This document shows, piece after piece, positions 1-7,770 of a stretch of 64,000 nucleotides of DNA; the stretch's first letter is position 1; every line of letters begins with the position of its first letter. The notes beneath the pieces are model-generated. The model saw only the letters and a list, made by a program, of their open reading frames with translations, made no database searches and was not told the origin of the DNA. The DNA is from Actinoplanes couchii (GTDB taxonomy: Bacteria > Actinomycetota > Actinomycetes > Mycobacteriales > Micromonosporaceae), in NCBI RefSeq assembly GCF_016862075.1, contig NZ_BOMG01000023.1, forward strand, positions 1 to 64,000. Direction: 5' to 3'. The position numbers were made by a program, and so were the translations under genes.

Positions 1-2
1 AC

Positions 3-46
3 CTAGGACCGCGCAAGGCTAGGACCGCGCAAGGCTAGGACCGCGC
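3..46. repeat. 16-bp tandem repeat, 2.75 copies
   Basis: The unit CTAGGACCGCGCAAGG occurs exactly at 3-18 and 19-34, with a 12-base partial third copy at 35-46. The array may continue past the window edge. It lies beyond the 3' end of the M20 gene. No protein, hairpin or known element explains it. Confidence 0.8.
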
Positions 47-84
47 GGGAGTGGGTCGGGGGCGGGTGGGGGAAGGGGGCGTGG

Positions 85-1311
85 TCAGGGCGCCTGGCGG
101 GGGCGGGACTGGTGGTGGGCTGTGTAGGCCTCTCGGCGTTGGGGGTCGGTGGCCAGTGTCACCGCGGTTCGGGCCAGCAGCTTTGCGGCGTGCAACAGGG
201 CCTCGTCGGCCTGTGGGGTGGCCGCCTGGGTCGTGAACTCGTGGGTGTGGGGCATTGCCGTCACTCCGCGTAGGGCGATCATCGGGTGGATCGACGGGAC
301 CACGTGGCTGATGTTGCCCATGTCCGTCGATGCTGTTGTCAGGCCGCCGGGCAGGGGCACCGGGGTGCGGCCGAAAGCGGGCAGGTGGGACGCGTACGCC
401 GTGATCAGCCAGGGGTCGTTGTGCAGGTTCAGGTAGTCCGGTTCGGTGCGGCGGAACTCCACGGTGGCGCCGGTGGCCAGGGCGCCGGCCTCGAAACAGG
501 CCCACACCCGGCGGCGCAGGGCGGTCAGGTCGGCGGCTTCGGGGGTTCGTACCTCGTACTCGAGAATGCTCTGCTCGGGAATGATGTTGGTCTTCTCGCC
601 GCCGGAACGGACGAAGCCGGCGATCCGGTGGTCCGGCGGGATCTGCTGGCGGAGCAGGCCCACCGCCACCTGCGAGACCACTGCCGCGTCGGCCGCGTTC
701 ACCCCGTCCCAGGGTGCGCCGGCCGCGTGCGCCGGACGGCCCCGGAACGTCACCTCGAACCGGGTGCACGCCTGGGTGGTCTCCCCCGGCGCGGCCCGGT
801 CGGCGGCCGGGCCGGGATGCGCCATCATCGCCACCGTCACGTCGTCGAACGCGCCGCGCTCCAGCATCAGCTGCTTGCCGCCGCCGCTCTCCTCCGCGGG
901 GGTGCCGAGCAGTTTGATCCGGAACCCCCACCGGTCGGCGGCCGCCCGCAGTGCGACAGCGGCACCGGCCGAGGAGGCGCAGATGATGTTGTGGCCGCAG
1001 CCATGACCGATTCCGGGCAGCGCATCGTATTCAGCGCAGACACCCACGGTCAGATCGCCTTCGCCGTACGTCGCGGTCAGCGCCGTGGCCAGGCCGCAGG
1101 CGCCCTCCTCGACGGTGAACCCGGCCGACCGCATCAGCTCCGCCAGTTTCGCCGCCGAGGCGTGCTCGGCGAACGCGACCTCGGGCTCCGCATGCAGGCT
1201 GTGACTGAGCCCGAGGAGCCGGGCCTGCCACTCGTCGACCGCGGCGTCGGTGTCGGGTTCCACACGACCGAAACTATCAGCGCCCGGCGCCGGAACGCCG
1301 GGCGCTGACAT
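85..1311 (-). CDS. M20-family amidohydrolase/peptidase
   Basis: 408-residue zinc-dependent amide hydrolase of the M20 amidohydrolase branch (AbgB/PM20D2-like); these cytoplasmic enzymes cleave N-acyl amino acids or dipeptides. The metal-site motif AEYDALPGIGHGCGHN is at about residues 94-109, and the paired acidic motif PAEESGGG follows about 40 residues later. The central dimerisation domain and a late histidine (PHTHEF) are present, so the enzyme looks intact at normal family length. The ATG lies 5 bases after the stop of the upstream surface-protein gene and has no clear ribosome site, so it may be translationally coupled; an internal GTG near residue 18 is an alternative. Substrate cannot be told from sequence. 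Confidence 0.85.
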   Translation of the reverse strand: MSAPGVPAPGADSFGRVEPDTDAAVDEWQARLLGLSHSLHAEPEVAFAEHASAAKLAELMRSAGFTVEEGACGLATALTATYGEGDLTVGVCAEYDALPGIGHGCGHNIICASSAGAAVALRAAADRWGFRIKLLGTPAEESGGGKQLMLERGAFDDVTVAMMAHPGPAADRAAPGETTQACTRFEVTFRGRPAHAAGAPWDGVNAADAAVVSQVAVGLLRQQIPPDHRIAGFVRSGGEKTNIIPEQSILEYEVRTPEAADLTALRRRVWACFEAGALATGATVEFRRTEPDYLNLHNDPWLITAYASHLPAFGRTPVPLPGGLTTASTDMGNISHVVPSIHPMIALRGVTAMPHTHEFTTQAATPQADEALLHAAKLLARTAVTLATDPQRREAYTAHHQSRPRQAP

Positions 1312-1316
1312 CGGGA

Positions 1317-2858
1317 TCAGCGGTTCGACGGACGCCGGCGGCGGGTGACCAGCAGGGCGATCAGCCCGGCCAGGATCAGGCCACCACCCGCCCAGCCGTA
1401 GGCGGTCACGTTCGCACCGGTCAGCGCGAGCGTGTCCCGAGCCGGAGCCGGGGCCGGATCGGCGACAAGCGTCGGAACGTCGATCGACCGGCTGACCGAC
1501 GGCGACGGCGTGTCCCCATCGGGAGTGCCGTTCGGGGAGTCGCCATCCAAGTCCGGAGAATCCGAATTGTCCGAGTCATCAGGAGAAGAGTCATCAGGAG
1601 AAGAGTCATCAGGAGAAGAGTCGTCGGGAGAATCGGCGTCGTCCTGATCGCCGGAAGAGGTGTCCTGGTCGTCGTCGTCATCACCGGGGAAGGGCCGCGG
1701 CCGATCCCCACCACCGGGCCGAGGCCGATCCCCACCGGAAGCAGGCCGATCCCCGCCGACACCCGGCCGGTCACCGCCACCGATCCCCGGCCGGTCCCCG
1801 CCGGTGCCAGGACGGTCCCCGCCGCCCTGCCGAACCGCGTCCGGCGCACAGGCCTCGACCACGAGACTCCCGAGCGCCACATCGAGCAGCCGGCTGCCGC
1901 CCAGGCGTACCTCAATCCGCAGGGTTTCCGCCTCTGCCTTGACCTGCAGACCCTTGACCTTCTGCCGAACCCCGCCGAGCGAGACCCGAGCCTCCAGAGG
2001 CGACGGCTTCCCGGGTTCGAGACCGCCGAGCAACCCCACCGAGACGTCGGCCCCGGCATCCTTGAGCAGCCGCGCGGGCTTGCCGGCGGCCTTCACTTCG
2101 AGAACCGCCGGCCGGTACGTGACCGCGGGCCGCCCCCGCTCCCCGCCGGAGATCGCCTCCAGGGTCGGCTGACTGACCACCCGGATCGTGACCTGCTGCG
2201 CAGTGCCGGCGAAGAGGGCCAGCTCCGTGAGGGCGACACCGGCCCCGGATCGTACGCCCAGTCGCCCTCGTCCGAGATCGATCAGATCGGTGGCGCTCTG
2301 CGCGGAGCCGGCCGGCCCGATCCGCAGGAGACTGGTGCGCTGACCACCGGCGTGCATGCCGTCCAGGATCGACAGTCCGGCGAGCATGGTCGCGGACCGG
2401 GTGAGTGGTCCGGTGCGCCCACAGCGGTAGTCGTCGTCCCAGGTGGCGTGGGCGGTGGACCGGCCGGTGCCGGTGGTGGCGAGCCCGGCGGCGCGGAAGC
2501 TCGCGAGGTCTTTGGTGGACGGCGCCTGGCGGCTGGGTTCGCCGTGGAAGGCGCCGGCGCCGCCGGAGGGCAGGCCGAGGACGCGGGCGTCGGCGTGCCG
2601 GCCGCTGGCGACGCTGCGGTACGGCTGGGCGTCGCTGTCCACGGTGCCGGTGGCCGACGCGAGCCGGACGTCGGCGAGGGCGGGCAGTCCCCTGGTGAGC
2701 GGGCCCGGGTTGAGGACCGCGATCCGGGCGAGGTCGGCCTGGGAGTGTGCCGTGAAGTTCCCGACGGCGCAGTCGCGGGGCGTGGCGGCGGCCGGCATCG
2801 CGGGTGCGGCGGGGATCGTCAACGCTGCGGCCAGTAGGCCGTATAGGACGGTCGGCAT
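1317..2858 (-). CDS. LAxTG-anchored secreted surface protein with Asp/Ser/Pro repeats
   Basis: 513-residue surface protein. A Sec signal peptide (MPTVLYGLLAAALTIPAA) begins at this ATG, preceded by GGAAGGGA; an upstream in-frame ATG would bury the signal. A beta-rich globular part follows and resembles SCO1860-type LAETG-anchored proteins (inference). Next come a GGDRP/GGGDRP repeat tract and a very acidic DDSSP tract. The end is a classical wall-sorting signal: LALTG, a hydrophobic segment, then RRRRPSNR. LAxTG is the motif of class E sortases of high-GC Gram-positives, so the protein is probably linked to peptidoglycan with the repeats spanning the wall. No sortase gene is nearby. Function unknown. 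Confidence 0.8.
   Translation of the reverse strand: MPTVLYGLLAAALTIPAAPAMPAAATPRDCAVGNFTAHSQADLARIAVLNPGPLTRGLPALADVRLASATGTVDSDAQPYRSVASGRHADARVLGLPSGGAGAFHGEPSRQAPSTKDLASFRAAGLATTGTGRSTAHATWDDDYRCGRTGPLTRSATMLAGLSILDGMHAGGQRTSLLRIGPAGSAQSATDLIDLGRGRLGVRSGAGVALTELALFAGTAQQVTIRVVSQPTLEAISGGERGRPAVTYRPAVLEVKAAGKPARLLKDAGADVSVGLLGGLEPGKPSPLEARVSLGGVRQKVKGLQVKAEAETLRIEVRLGGSRLLDVALGSLVVEACAPDAVRQGGGDRPGTGGDRPGIGGGDRPGVGGDRPASGGDRPRPGGGDRPRPFPGDDDDDQDTSSGDQDDADSPDDSSPDDSSPDDSSPDDSDNSDSPDLDGDSPNGTPDGDTPSPSVSRSIDVPTLVADPAPAPARDTLALTGANVTAYGWAGGGLILAGLIALLVTRRRRPSNR
1576..1635 (-). repeat. 15-bp coding tandem repeat (DDSSP)
   Basis: Three identical 15-bp units (plus strand TCATCAGGAGAAGAG) at 1576-1590, 1591-1605 and 1606-1620, then a diverged fourth. 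They encode DDSSP in the stalk of the LAxTG protein and use TCT and CCT codons, which are rare in this genome. This suggests recent expansion by slippage. Confidence 0.85.
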
Positions 2859-2991
2859 GAGGTCCCTTCCGGGGCGTGGAATGTCCGACCTTTCATCGCA
2901 ACGCACGCTTTATCAGCTACGGGGCCCCGGAACCTCACTCACGATGAGCACGTACGCGCAAAGCCGACAACCAGCGCTTTAACCTCAGACC

Positions 2992-4740
2992 TCAACGATC
3001 GGAACGATCCTCCGGATAGCTCGCGCCACCTGTGGATTCGCTGGTGAGCGGCCGCGCCCCGCCCTCCGGCGGCCCGGCGGCCGACTGTCCACCGGCCGCC
3101 AGCTGTGGAAACTTCTCGTCGAAGGCGGGCCGCTCGGACCGGATCCGCGGCATCCGGTCGAAATTGCGTAGCGGCGGCGGACTCGACGTCGCCCACTCGA
3201 GCGAATTGCCGTGACCCCACGGATCGTCGAGAGCCGTCACCTCGCCCACCCGGTACGACTTCCACACGTTGTAGAGGAACGGCAGCGTGGCCGCGCCGAG
3301 CACGAACGAGCCGATGGTGGAGAACGTGTTCAGGAAGGTGAACCCGTCGGCGGCCAGATAGTCCGCGTACCGCCGGGGCATGCCCTCGTTGCCCAGCCAG
3401 TGCTGCACCAGGAAGGTGGCGTGGAACCCGAGGAACGTCAGCCAGAAATGCACCTTGCCGAGCCGTTCGTCGAGCATCCGCCCGAACATCTTCGGGAACC
3501 AGAAATAGACGCCGGAGAAGACCGCGAACACGATCGTCCCGAACAGCACGTAGTGGAAATGGGCCACCACGAAATAGCTGTCGTGCACGTGGAAGTCGAC
3601 CGGCGGCGAGGCCAGCAGCACCCCGGTCAGCCCGCCGAGCAGGAACGTCACCATGAACCCGACCGCGAACAGCATCGGCGTCTCGAACGTCAGCTGCCCC
3701 CGCCACATGGTGCCGATCCAGACGAAGAACTTCATCCCGGTCGGAATCGCGATCAGATAACTGAGCAGGCTGAAGAACGGCAGCAGCACCTGGCCGGTGG
3801 CGAACATGTGGTGCGCCCACACACTCATCGACAGCATGGTGATCAGAATGGTGGCGGCGACCAGTGTCTTGTAACCGAAGACCGGTTTACGGCTGAACAC
3901 CGGCACCACCTCGGTGATGATCCCGAAGAACGGCAGCGCGATGATGTAGACCTCGGGATGACCGAAGAACCAGAACAGGTGCTGCCACAACATCGGCCCG
4001 CCGGTCGCCACGTCGAACACCTGCGCGCCGAGCACCCGGTCCGCGGCCAGCGCGAAGAGCGCGGCCGCCAGGAACGGGAAGACCAGGATGACGAGTACGC
4101 TGGTCAGCAGGATGTTCCAGGTCATGATCGGCATGCGGAACATGGTCATTCCCGGCGCCCGCAGGCACAGGATCGTGGTGATCATGTTGACCGCGCCGAG
4201 GATCGTGCCGACACCCGACAGCGCCAGCCCGACCACCCACATGTTGCCGCCCACCCCCGGCGAGTGCTGCCAGGTGCTCAACGGCGTATAGGCGGTCCAG
4301 CCGAAATCCGCGGCCCCGCCCGGCACCAGGAAACCCCCGAAGGCGATCAACCCCCCGAAGAGATACAGCCAGTACGCGAACCCGTTCAGCCTCGGGAACG
4401 CCACATCGGGCGCGCCGATCTGGATCGGCACCACGAAGTTGGCGAAGGCGAACACGATCGGCGTCGCGAAGAACAGCAGCATGATCGTGCCGTGCATGGT
4501 GAACAGCTGGTTGTACTGCTCCGGCGACAGCATCTGCATGCCCGGCCGGGCCAGCTCGGCGCGCATCACCAGCGCCATCGCGCCACCGATCACGAACCAG
4601 GCGAACGCCGTGGCCAGATACATGATCCCGATCTGCTTGGCGTCCGTGGTGCGGATCGTCCGGGCCAGCCAGGAACCTCTGACCTGTCGCCGCGCCGGCC
4701 AGGGCCGCGCTTCCACCGGGCGGGGGCTTACAGCGGTCAT
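2992..4740 (-). CDS. ctaD: cytochrome c oxidase subunit I (aa3 type)
   Basis: 582-residue catalytic subunit of the membrane aa3 oxidase, which reduces O2 to water and pumps protons. About 12 hydrophobic segments are seen. Hallmarks: FTMHGTIML with the low-spin heme histidine, [15 protein letters not shown] with the CuB histidine cross-linked to tyrosine, [10 protein letters not shown] with two further CuB histidines, and HFHYVLFG for heme ligation. The C-terminal extension with [19 protein letters not shown] is typical of actinobacteria. I chose the ATG preceded by GGAGG at 7-base spacing; 45 extra upstream codons lack a ribosome site and resemble no CtaD N-terminus. No other oxidase subunit is adjacent, as is common for actinobacterial ctaD. 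Confidence 0.96.
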   Translation of the reverse strand: MTAVSPRPVEARPWPARRQVRGSWLARTIRTTDAKQIGIMYLATAFAWFVIGGAMALVMRAELARPGMQMLSPEQYNQLFTMHGTIMLLFFATPIVFAFANFVVPIQIGAPDVAFPRLNGFAYWLYLFGGLIAFGGFLVPGGAADFGWTAYTPLSTWQHSPGVGGNMWVVGLALSGVGTILGAVNMITTILCLRAPGMTMFRMPIMTWNILLTSVLVILVFPFLAAALFALAADRVLGAQVFDVATGGPMLWQHLFWFFGHPEVYIIALPFFGIITEVVPVFSRKPVFGYKTLVAATILITMLSMSVWAHHMFATGQVLLPFFSLLSYLIAIPTGMKFFVWIGTMWRGQLTFETPMLFAVGFMVTFLLGGLTGVLLASPPVDFHVHDSYFVVAHFHYVLFGTIVFAVFSGVYFWFPKMFGRMLDERLGKVHFWLTFLGFHATFLVQHWLGNEGMPRRYADYLAADGFTFLNTFSTIGSFVLGAATLPFLYNVWKSYRVGEVTALDDPWGHGNSLEWATSSPPPLRNFDRMPRIRSERPAFDEKFPQLAAGGQSAAGPPEGGARPLTSESTGGASYPEDRSDR

Positions 4741-4919
4741 CGAATGTCCTCCCTGGACGTTCGTACCGCTGTCCGGCGAGGTTCGCAGTCCGGGCGAAGG
4801 GTCGTGCATCATCCGCACAGTCCCGCCGCCGTTCTTGCGCCGCCGCCGGGACTGTGCCCACCCGGTGATCGACATTGAGGGGCGGTGTCACCCTGGCCCC
4901 ACACGGTTGGGGGGCCGTC

Positions 4920-5299
4920 ATGCAGATCATCGAATTCACCGAATGGGGCGTACGGTCGGCGGCGCTGCGGTTGCGGCGGCCGGGGACGCCGATGAGCTAC
5001 GTGATCTATCCGATGATCCATATGGCGGAGGTGTCGTTCTACGCCGACGTGAGCCGGCGGCTGCGTACCGCGGACGTGATCGTCACCGAGGGCATCCGGG
5101 ACGACGACGGAGTTTGCGCGACCGTGACGAGCGGCTGCTGCGGACCCTCTGCCGCTTGCACGAGGAACGCGGCGGCGAGGACATCGAGGTCGCGGTCGTC
5201 TACGGGGCCGGCCACGTCGCGGCGATCGTCCACGGCCTGTGCCACCGCTACGGGTACCGGCCCCGCTCCGCCGAGTGGCTGACCGTCGCGTCCCTCTGA
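4920..5299 (+). pseudogene. broken TraB/GumN-like gene
   Basis: A coding-looking start (MQIIEFTEWGVRSAALRLRR, then a VIYPMIHMAEVSFYADVSRR stretch and DVIVTEGI) runs in one frame to about 5095. A second frame then carries a plausible C-terminus (SLRDRDERLLRTLCRLHEER, then AVVYGAGHVAAIVHGL) to a stop at 5299. MIH, a TEG-type motif and GAGH in this order resemble the TraB/PrgY/GumN fold, but only about 125 residues remain against 230-300 usual. The likeliest reading is an internal deletion plus frame change near 5095-5115. It is divergent from ctaD. Family assignment is from motif pattern only. Confidence 0.55.
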
Positions 5300-5317
5300 C
5301 CCCGAACCCCCGCCCCC

Positions 5318-5343
5318 TGACCTTTGTCCCTGACCTTTGTCCC
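5318..5343. repeat. 13-bp tandem duplication
   Basis: TGACCTTTGTCCC occurs twice head to tail at 5318-5330 and 5331-5343, between the broken gene and the next start. Probably a slippage product. Confidence 0.8.
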
Positions 5344-5437
5344 TGAACCGGAAACGACCGGCGAGGCCGGGGCGGTAGAAGGATGGAAGATCTGGAACCA
5401 CTGACATGCGTGGGGAACGGCATCGAGGATCAAGCGC

Positions 5438-6109
5438 ATGACATTCCGCGGGCTGACCGGCGCGGCCATGGTGATGGTGCTGGCCACGGCCGGCGCCGCC
5501 TGCGACCACGACGACGGTGCTGACGGCGGCGGCGGTGAGCCGGCGACGGTGCCGGTGGTCGGGGCTCGGTCGTCGGCGGCAACGGCGGTCGGGGGGCGGT
5601 CGTCGGCGGCGCTGGAGGTCCACGCCGCGTGGTCGTCCTGCGCCGAGGAGCCATCGGTGCGGTTCGGCGACGAGGCCGGCGCGGAGCTGCTGACGCTTCC
5701 GTTGCTCGACTCCGCATACCAGGCCTCGGCAGTCGTCTTCTGCCGGCAGCGACCGGCCGAGGACGGAAAACCGGCCGGGGACGGTGGCGGTGGACTCCGG
5801 CTGGTGGTGCGTGAGGAACGCACCGGGTACGTCACCGCCCTGGTGCGCGCGATGCGGACACCCGACGAAACCGCGGCCGGGACGCCGGGCCTCGCCGGTG
5901 GGGCGGTGCCGGCGCAGTGCGACCTGGTGAAGGTGGACGTGCCGTGGATCGCCGTGGTCGGTGCCGACGGAGGATGGGTTCACCCGGGTCTGCCCAGGGA
6001 CACCTGCGGCTCGGTGCCGCACGCGGTGATGGCGGAGATCCGGGGCGCCCTGTTGCACAGCACGGTCATTCCGGACCGCGGTCCGCCTCCGACTCGGAAG
6101 ACGGGATGA
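5438..6109 (+). CDS. small secreted protein, possible lipoprotein
   Basis: 223-residue protein of unknown function. The N-terminus (MTFRGLTGAAMVMVLATAGA) is a signal peptide followed by AC; GAAC is only a poor lipobox, so lipidation is uncertain. After a low-complexity Ala/Gly/Ser stretch, the body has four spaced cysteines (SSCAEE, VFCRQ, AQCDL, DTCGS) that could form two extracytoplasmic disulfides. GAGG lies 9 bases before the ATG. The last 44 bases overlap the convergent polymerase IV gene, so the final residues are constrained by two genes. Confidence 0.7.
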   Translation: MTFRGLTGAAMVMVLATAGAACDHDDGADGGGGEPATVPVVGARSSAATAVGGRSSAALEVHAAWSSCAEEPSVRFGDEAGAELLTLPLLDSAYQASAVVFCRQRPAEDGKPAGDGGGGLRLVVREERTGYVTALVRAMRTPDETAAGTPGLAGGAVPAQCDLVKVDVPWIAVVGADGGWVHPGLPRDTCGSVPHAVMAEIRGALLHSTVIPDRGPPPTRKTG

Positions 6110-7610
6110 CCCAGTCGGGCGGGTCGGCGGCCTGCAAATGAGGGTCGTCGACGAAGAACGTGCGGACCCTGCCGATCGGGGTGTTCGGCCCCTCGAAACG
6201 GACCGTGACCCGCCCGATGCCGCTGCCGTGCACCCATCCCGTCCCGTGCTCGTCGTGCCGCACGTCCTGCCCCGGCCGCCACACCCGCACCGCCGCGGAG
6301 GAGGTGGCGAGGGAGGAAGGCCCGGCGGCGAGGGAGGCTCCGGAGAGGGCGGGAGGAGCAACGGAGGAAGGGCCGGAGGAGAAGGAGGTCTCGGGCGACG
6401 AAGCCGAACCCGAAGAAGGGGCGGGTGCGGAAGGCGACGTCGCGAGCGCGGCGGAGAGACCGGGCGAGGTGGACGAGTCAGCGGGCGGGAACGGGGTCGG
6501 GTCGTCCGGGAAGTCGAGGGTGGGTGGGTCCTCGCCGGCGGCGGTGAAGAGGTCGTCCTGGGCGAAGTCGTACAGCGTGGAGACTCCGACGCCGAGCAGG
6601 CGGATGCCTCCGTACGTCGGGATCTCGGCCAGCAGGCGGCGGGCCTGGGCGGCTATCAGCTCGCCGTCGTCGGTGGGCTGGTCTCTGGTGAGTGCCCGGG
6701 TGACCGTGGTGAAGTCGGGGTGGCGAACCTTGATGTTGACCGTGCGGCCGGTCAGGCCGGAGCGGCGCAGCCGGGCCGCGACCCGGGCGGAGAGCAGGTC
6801 CAGCTCGTGGATCAGCCGGGCCGGGTCGGTGACGTCGATGTCGAAGGTCTCCTCGGCGGACACCGATTTCGTCTCGCGCGAGCTGACCACCGGGCGCGGG
6901 TCGTCGGCGCGGGCCAACCGGAACAGGCCGTGGCCGTGTGCGGTGCCGAACCAGTCGACCAGATCCTCCAAGGGGACGGCGGCCAGCTCGCCGACCGTGC
7001 GGACGCGGGCCCGGTGCAGGCGCTGCTCGGTGGCCGGGCCGACCCCGCCGAGGCGCCGGACCGGCATCGGGTGCAGGGTGGTCAGCTCGTCACCGGGGGC
7101 GACGACGGTGAGCCCGTCGGGCTTGTTCAGATCCGAGCCGATCTTGGCGAGGAGTTTGCTGGAGGCGGCGCCGATCGAGCCGGTGACACCACCGGTCGCG
7201 GCGGCGATGTCCGCTTTCAACCGGCGGGACAGAGCGGTGATCCCGGCGACGCTGAGGTCGTGGTCGGTGGCGGCCAGGTCGACGAACGCCTCGTCGATGG
7301 AGACCTGCTCGACCAGCGGGGAGACGCCGGCCAGCAGCTCCATGACGACGGCGCTGGTCCGCTGATAGGCCGGGAACCGTGGCGACAGGTAGGCGGTGTT
7401 GGGCGGGCACAGCCGCCGGGCCTGGGCCATCGGCATCGCCGAGTGCGCGCCGAAGGCCCGAGCCTCGTAGGACGCGGTGGACACCACGCCCCGCCCGGCC
7501 ACCCCGCCGACGATCACCGGCTTGCCCCGCAGCGAGGGTTTGTCGCGCTGCTCGACGGCGGCGAACATCGCGTCCAGGTCGACGTGCAGAATGCTGGCTC
7601 TCCCCCTCAC
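6066..7610 (-). CDS. dinB: DNA polymerase IV (Y-family)
   Basis: 514-residue translesion polymerase. Motif HVDLDAMFAAVEQ (D11) and SIDEAF (D106, E107) give the three catalytic carboxylates. The thumb helix-hairpin-helix (RRLGGVGPATEQRL) and little-finger domain follow. After about residue 370 comes a 100-residue Ser/Ala/Pro linker, then a C-terminal block (VRHDEHGTGWVHGSGIGRVT) found in actinobacterial DinB proteins. No C-terminal beta-clamp peptide is obvious. I chose the GTG at 7610 because TACGCT, a TANNNT -10 box, sits 7 bases upstream, suggesting a leaderless mRNA; a more upstream ATG would add 30 unconserved residues. The 3' end overlaps the convergent secreted-protein gene by 44 bases. 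Confidence 0.9.
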   Translation of the reverse strand: MRGRASILHVDLDAMFAAVEQRDKPSLRGKPVIVGGVAGRGVVSTASYEARAFGAHSAMPMAQARRLCPPNTAYLSPRFPAYQRTSAVVMELLAGVSPLVEQVSIDEAFVDLAATDHDLSVAGITALSRRLKADIAAATGGVTGSIGAASSKLLAKIGSDLNKPDGLTVVAPGDELTTLHPMPVRRLGGVGPATEQRLHRARVRTVGELAAVPLEDLVDWFGTAHGHGLFRLARADDPRPVVSSRETKSVSAEETFDIDVTDPARLIHELDLLSARVAARLRRSGLTGRTVNIKVRHPDFTTVTRALTRDQPTDDGELIAAQARRLLAEIPTYGGIRLLGVGVSTLYDFAQDDLFTAAGEDPPTLDFPDDPTPFPPADSSTSPGLSAALATSPSAPAPSSGSASSPETSFSSGPSSVAPPALSGASLAAGPSSLATSSAAVRVWRPGQDVRHDEHGTGWVHGSGIGRVTVRFEGPNTPIGRVRTFFVDDPHLQAADPPDWVIPSSESEADRGPE

Positions 7611-7617
7611 GATCCGC

Positions 7618-7623
7618 AGCGTA
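7618..7623 (-). promoter_or_regulatory. candidate leaderless -10 box for dinB
   Basis: TACGCT on the minus strand fits TANNNT and ends 7 bases before the GTG. No Shine-Dalgarno is visible. No convincing -35 was found. Confidence 0.4.
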
Positions 7624-7770
7624 GGCGCGGGGTACGACAAATGTGCCGTGGGAGCGCTACCAGGAGCAGGTTTACAGCCGGCGAAACACTGTGCCACCAT
7701 CGGCTCGCGCTCCGGCGGAACACGACGCCGGTCGATGCACGTGAACGACGCCGAGCGGAGGAAGCGGACG

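Noticed and set aside
3..46. CRISPR array
   Set aside because: Direct tandem repeats without spacers and no cas genes.
3211..4878. Long open frame antisense to ctaD (555 codons)
   Set aside because: Extremely His/Arg/Glu-rich mirror of ctaD in a GC-rich genome; no ribosome site or family resemblance.
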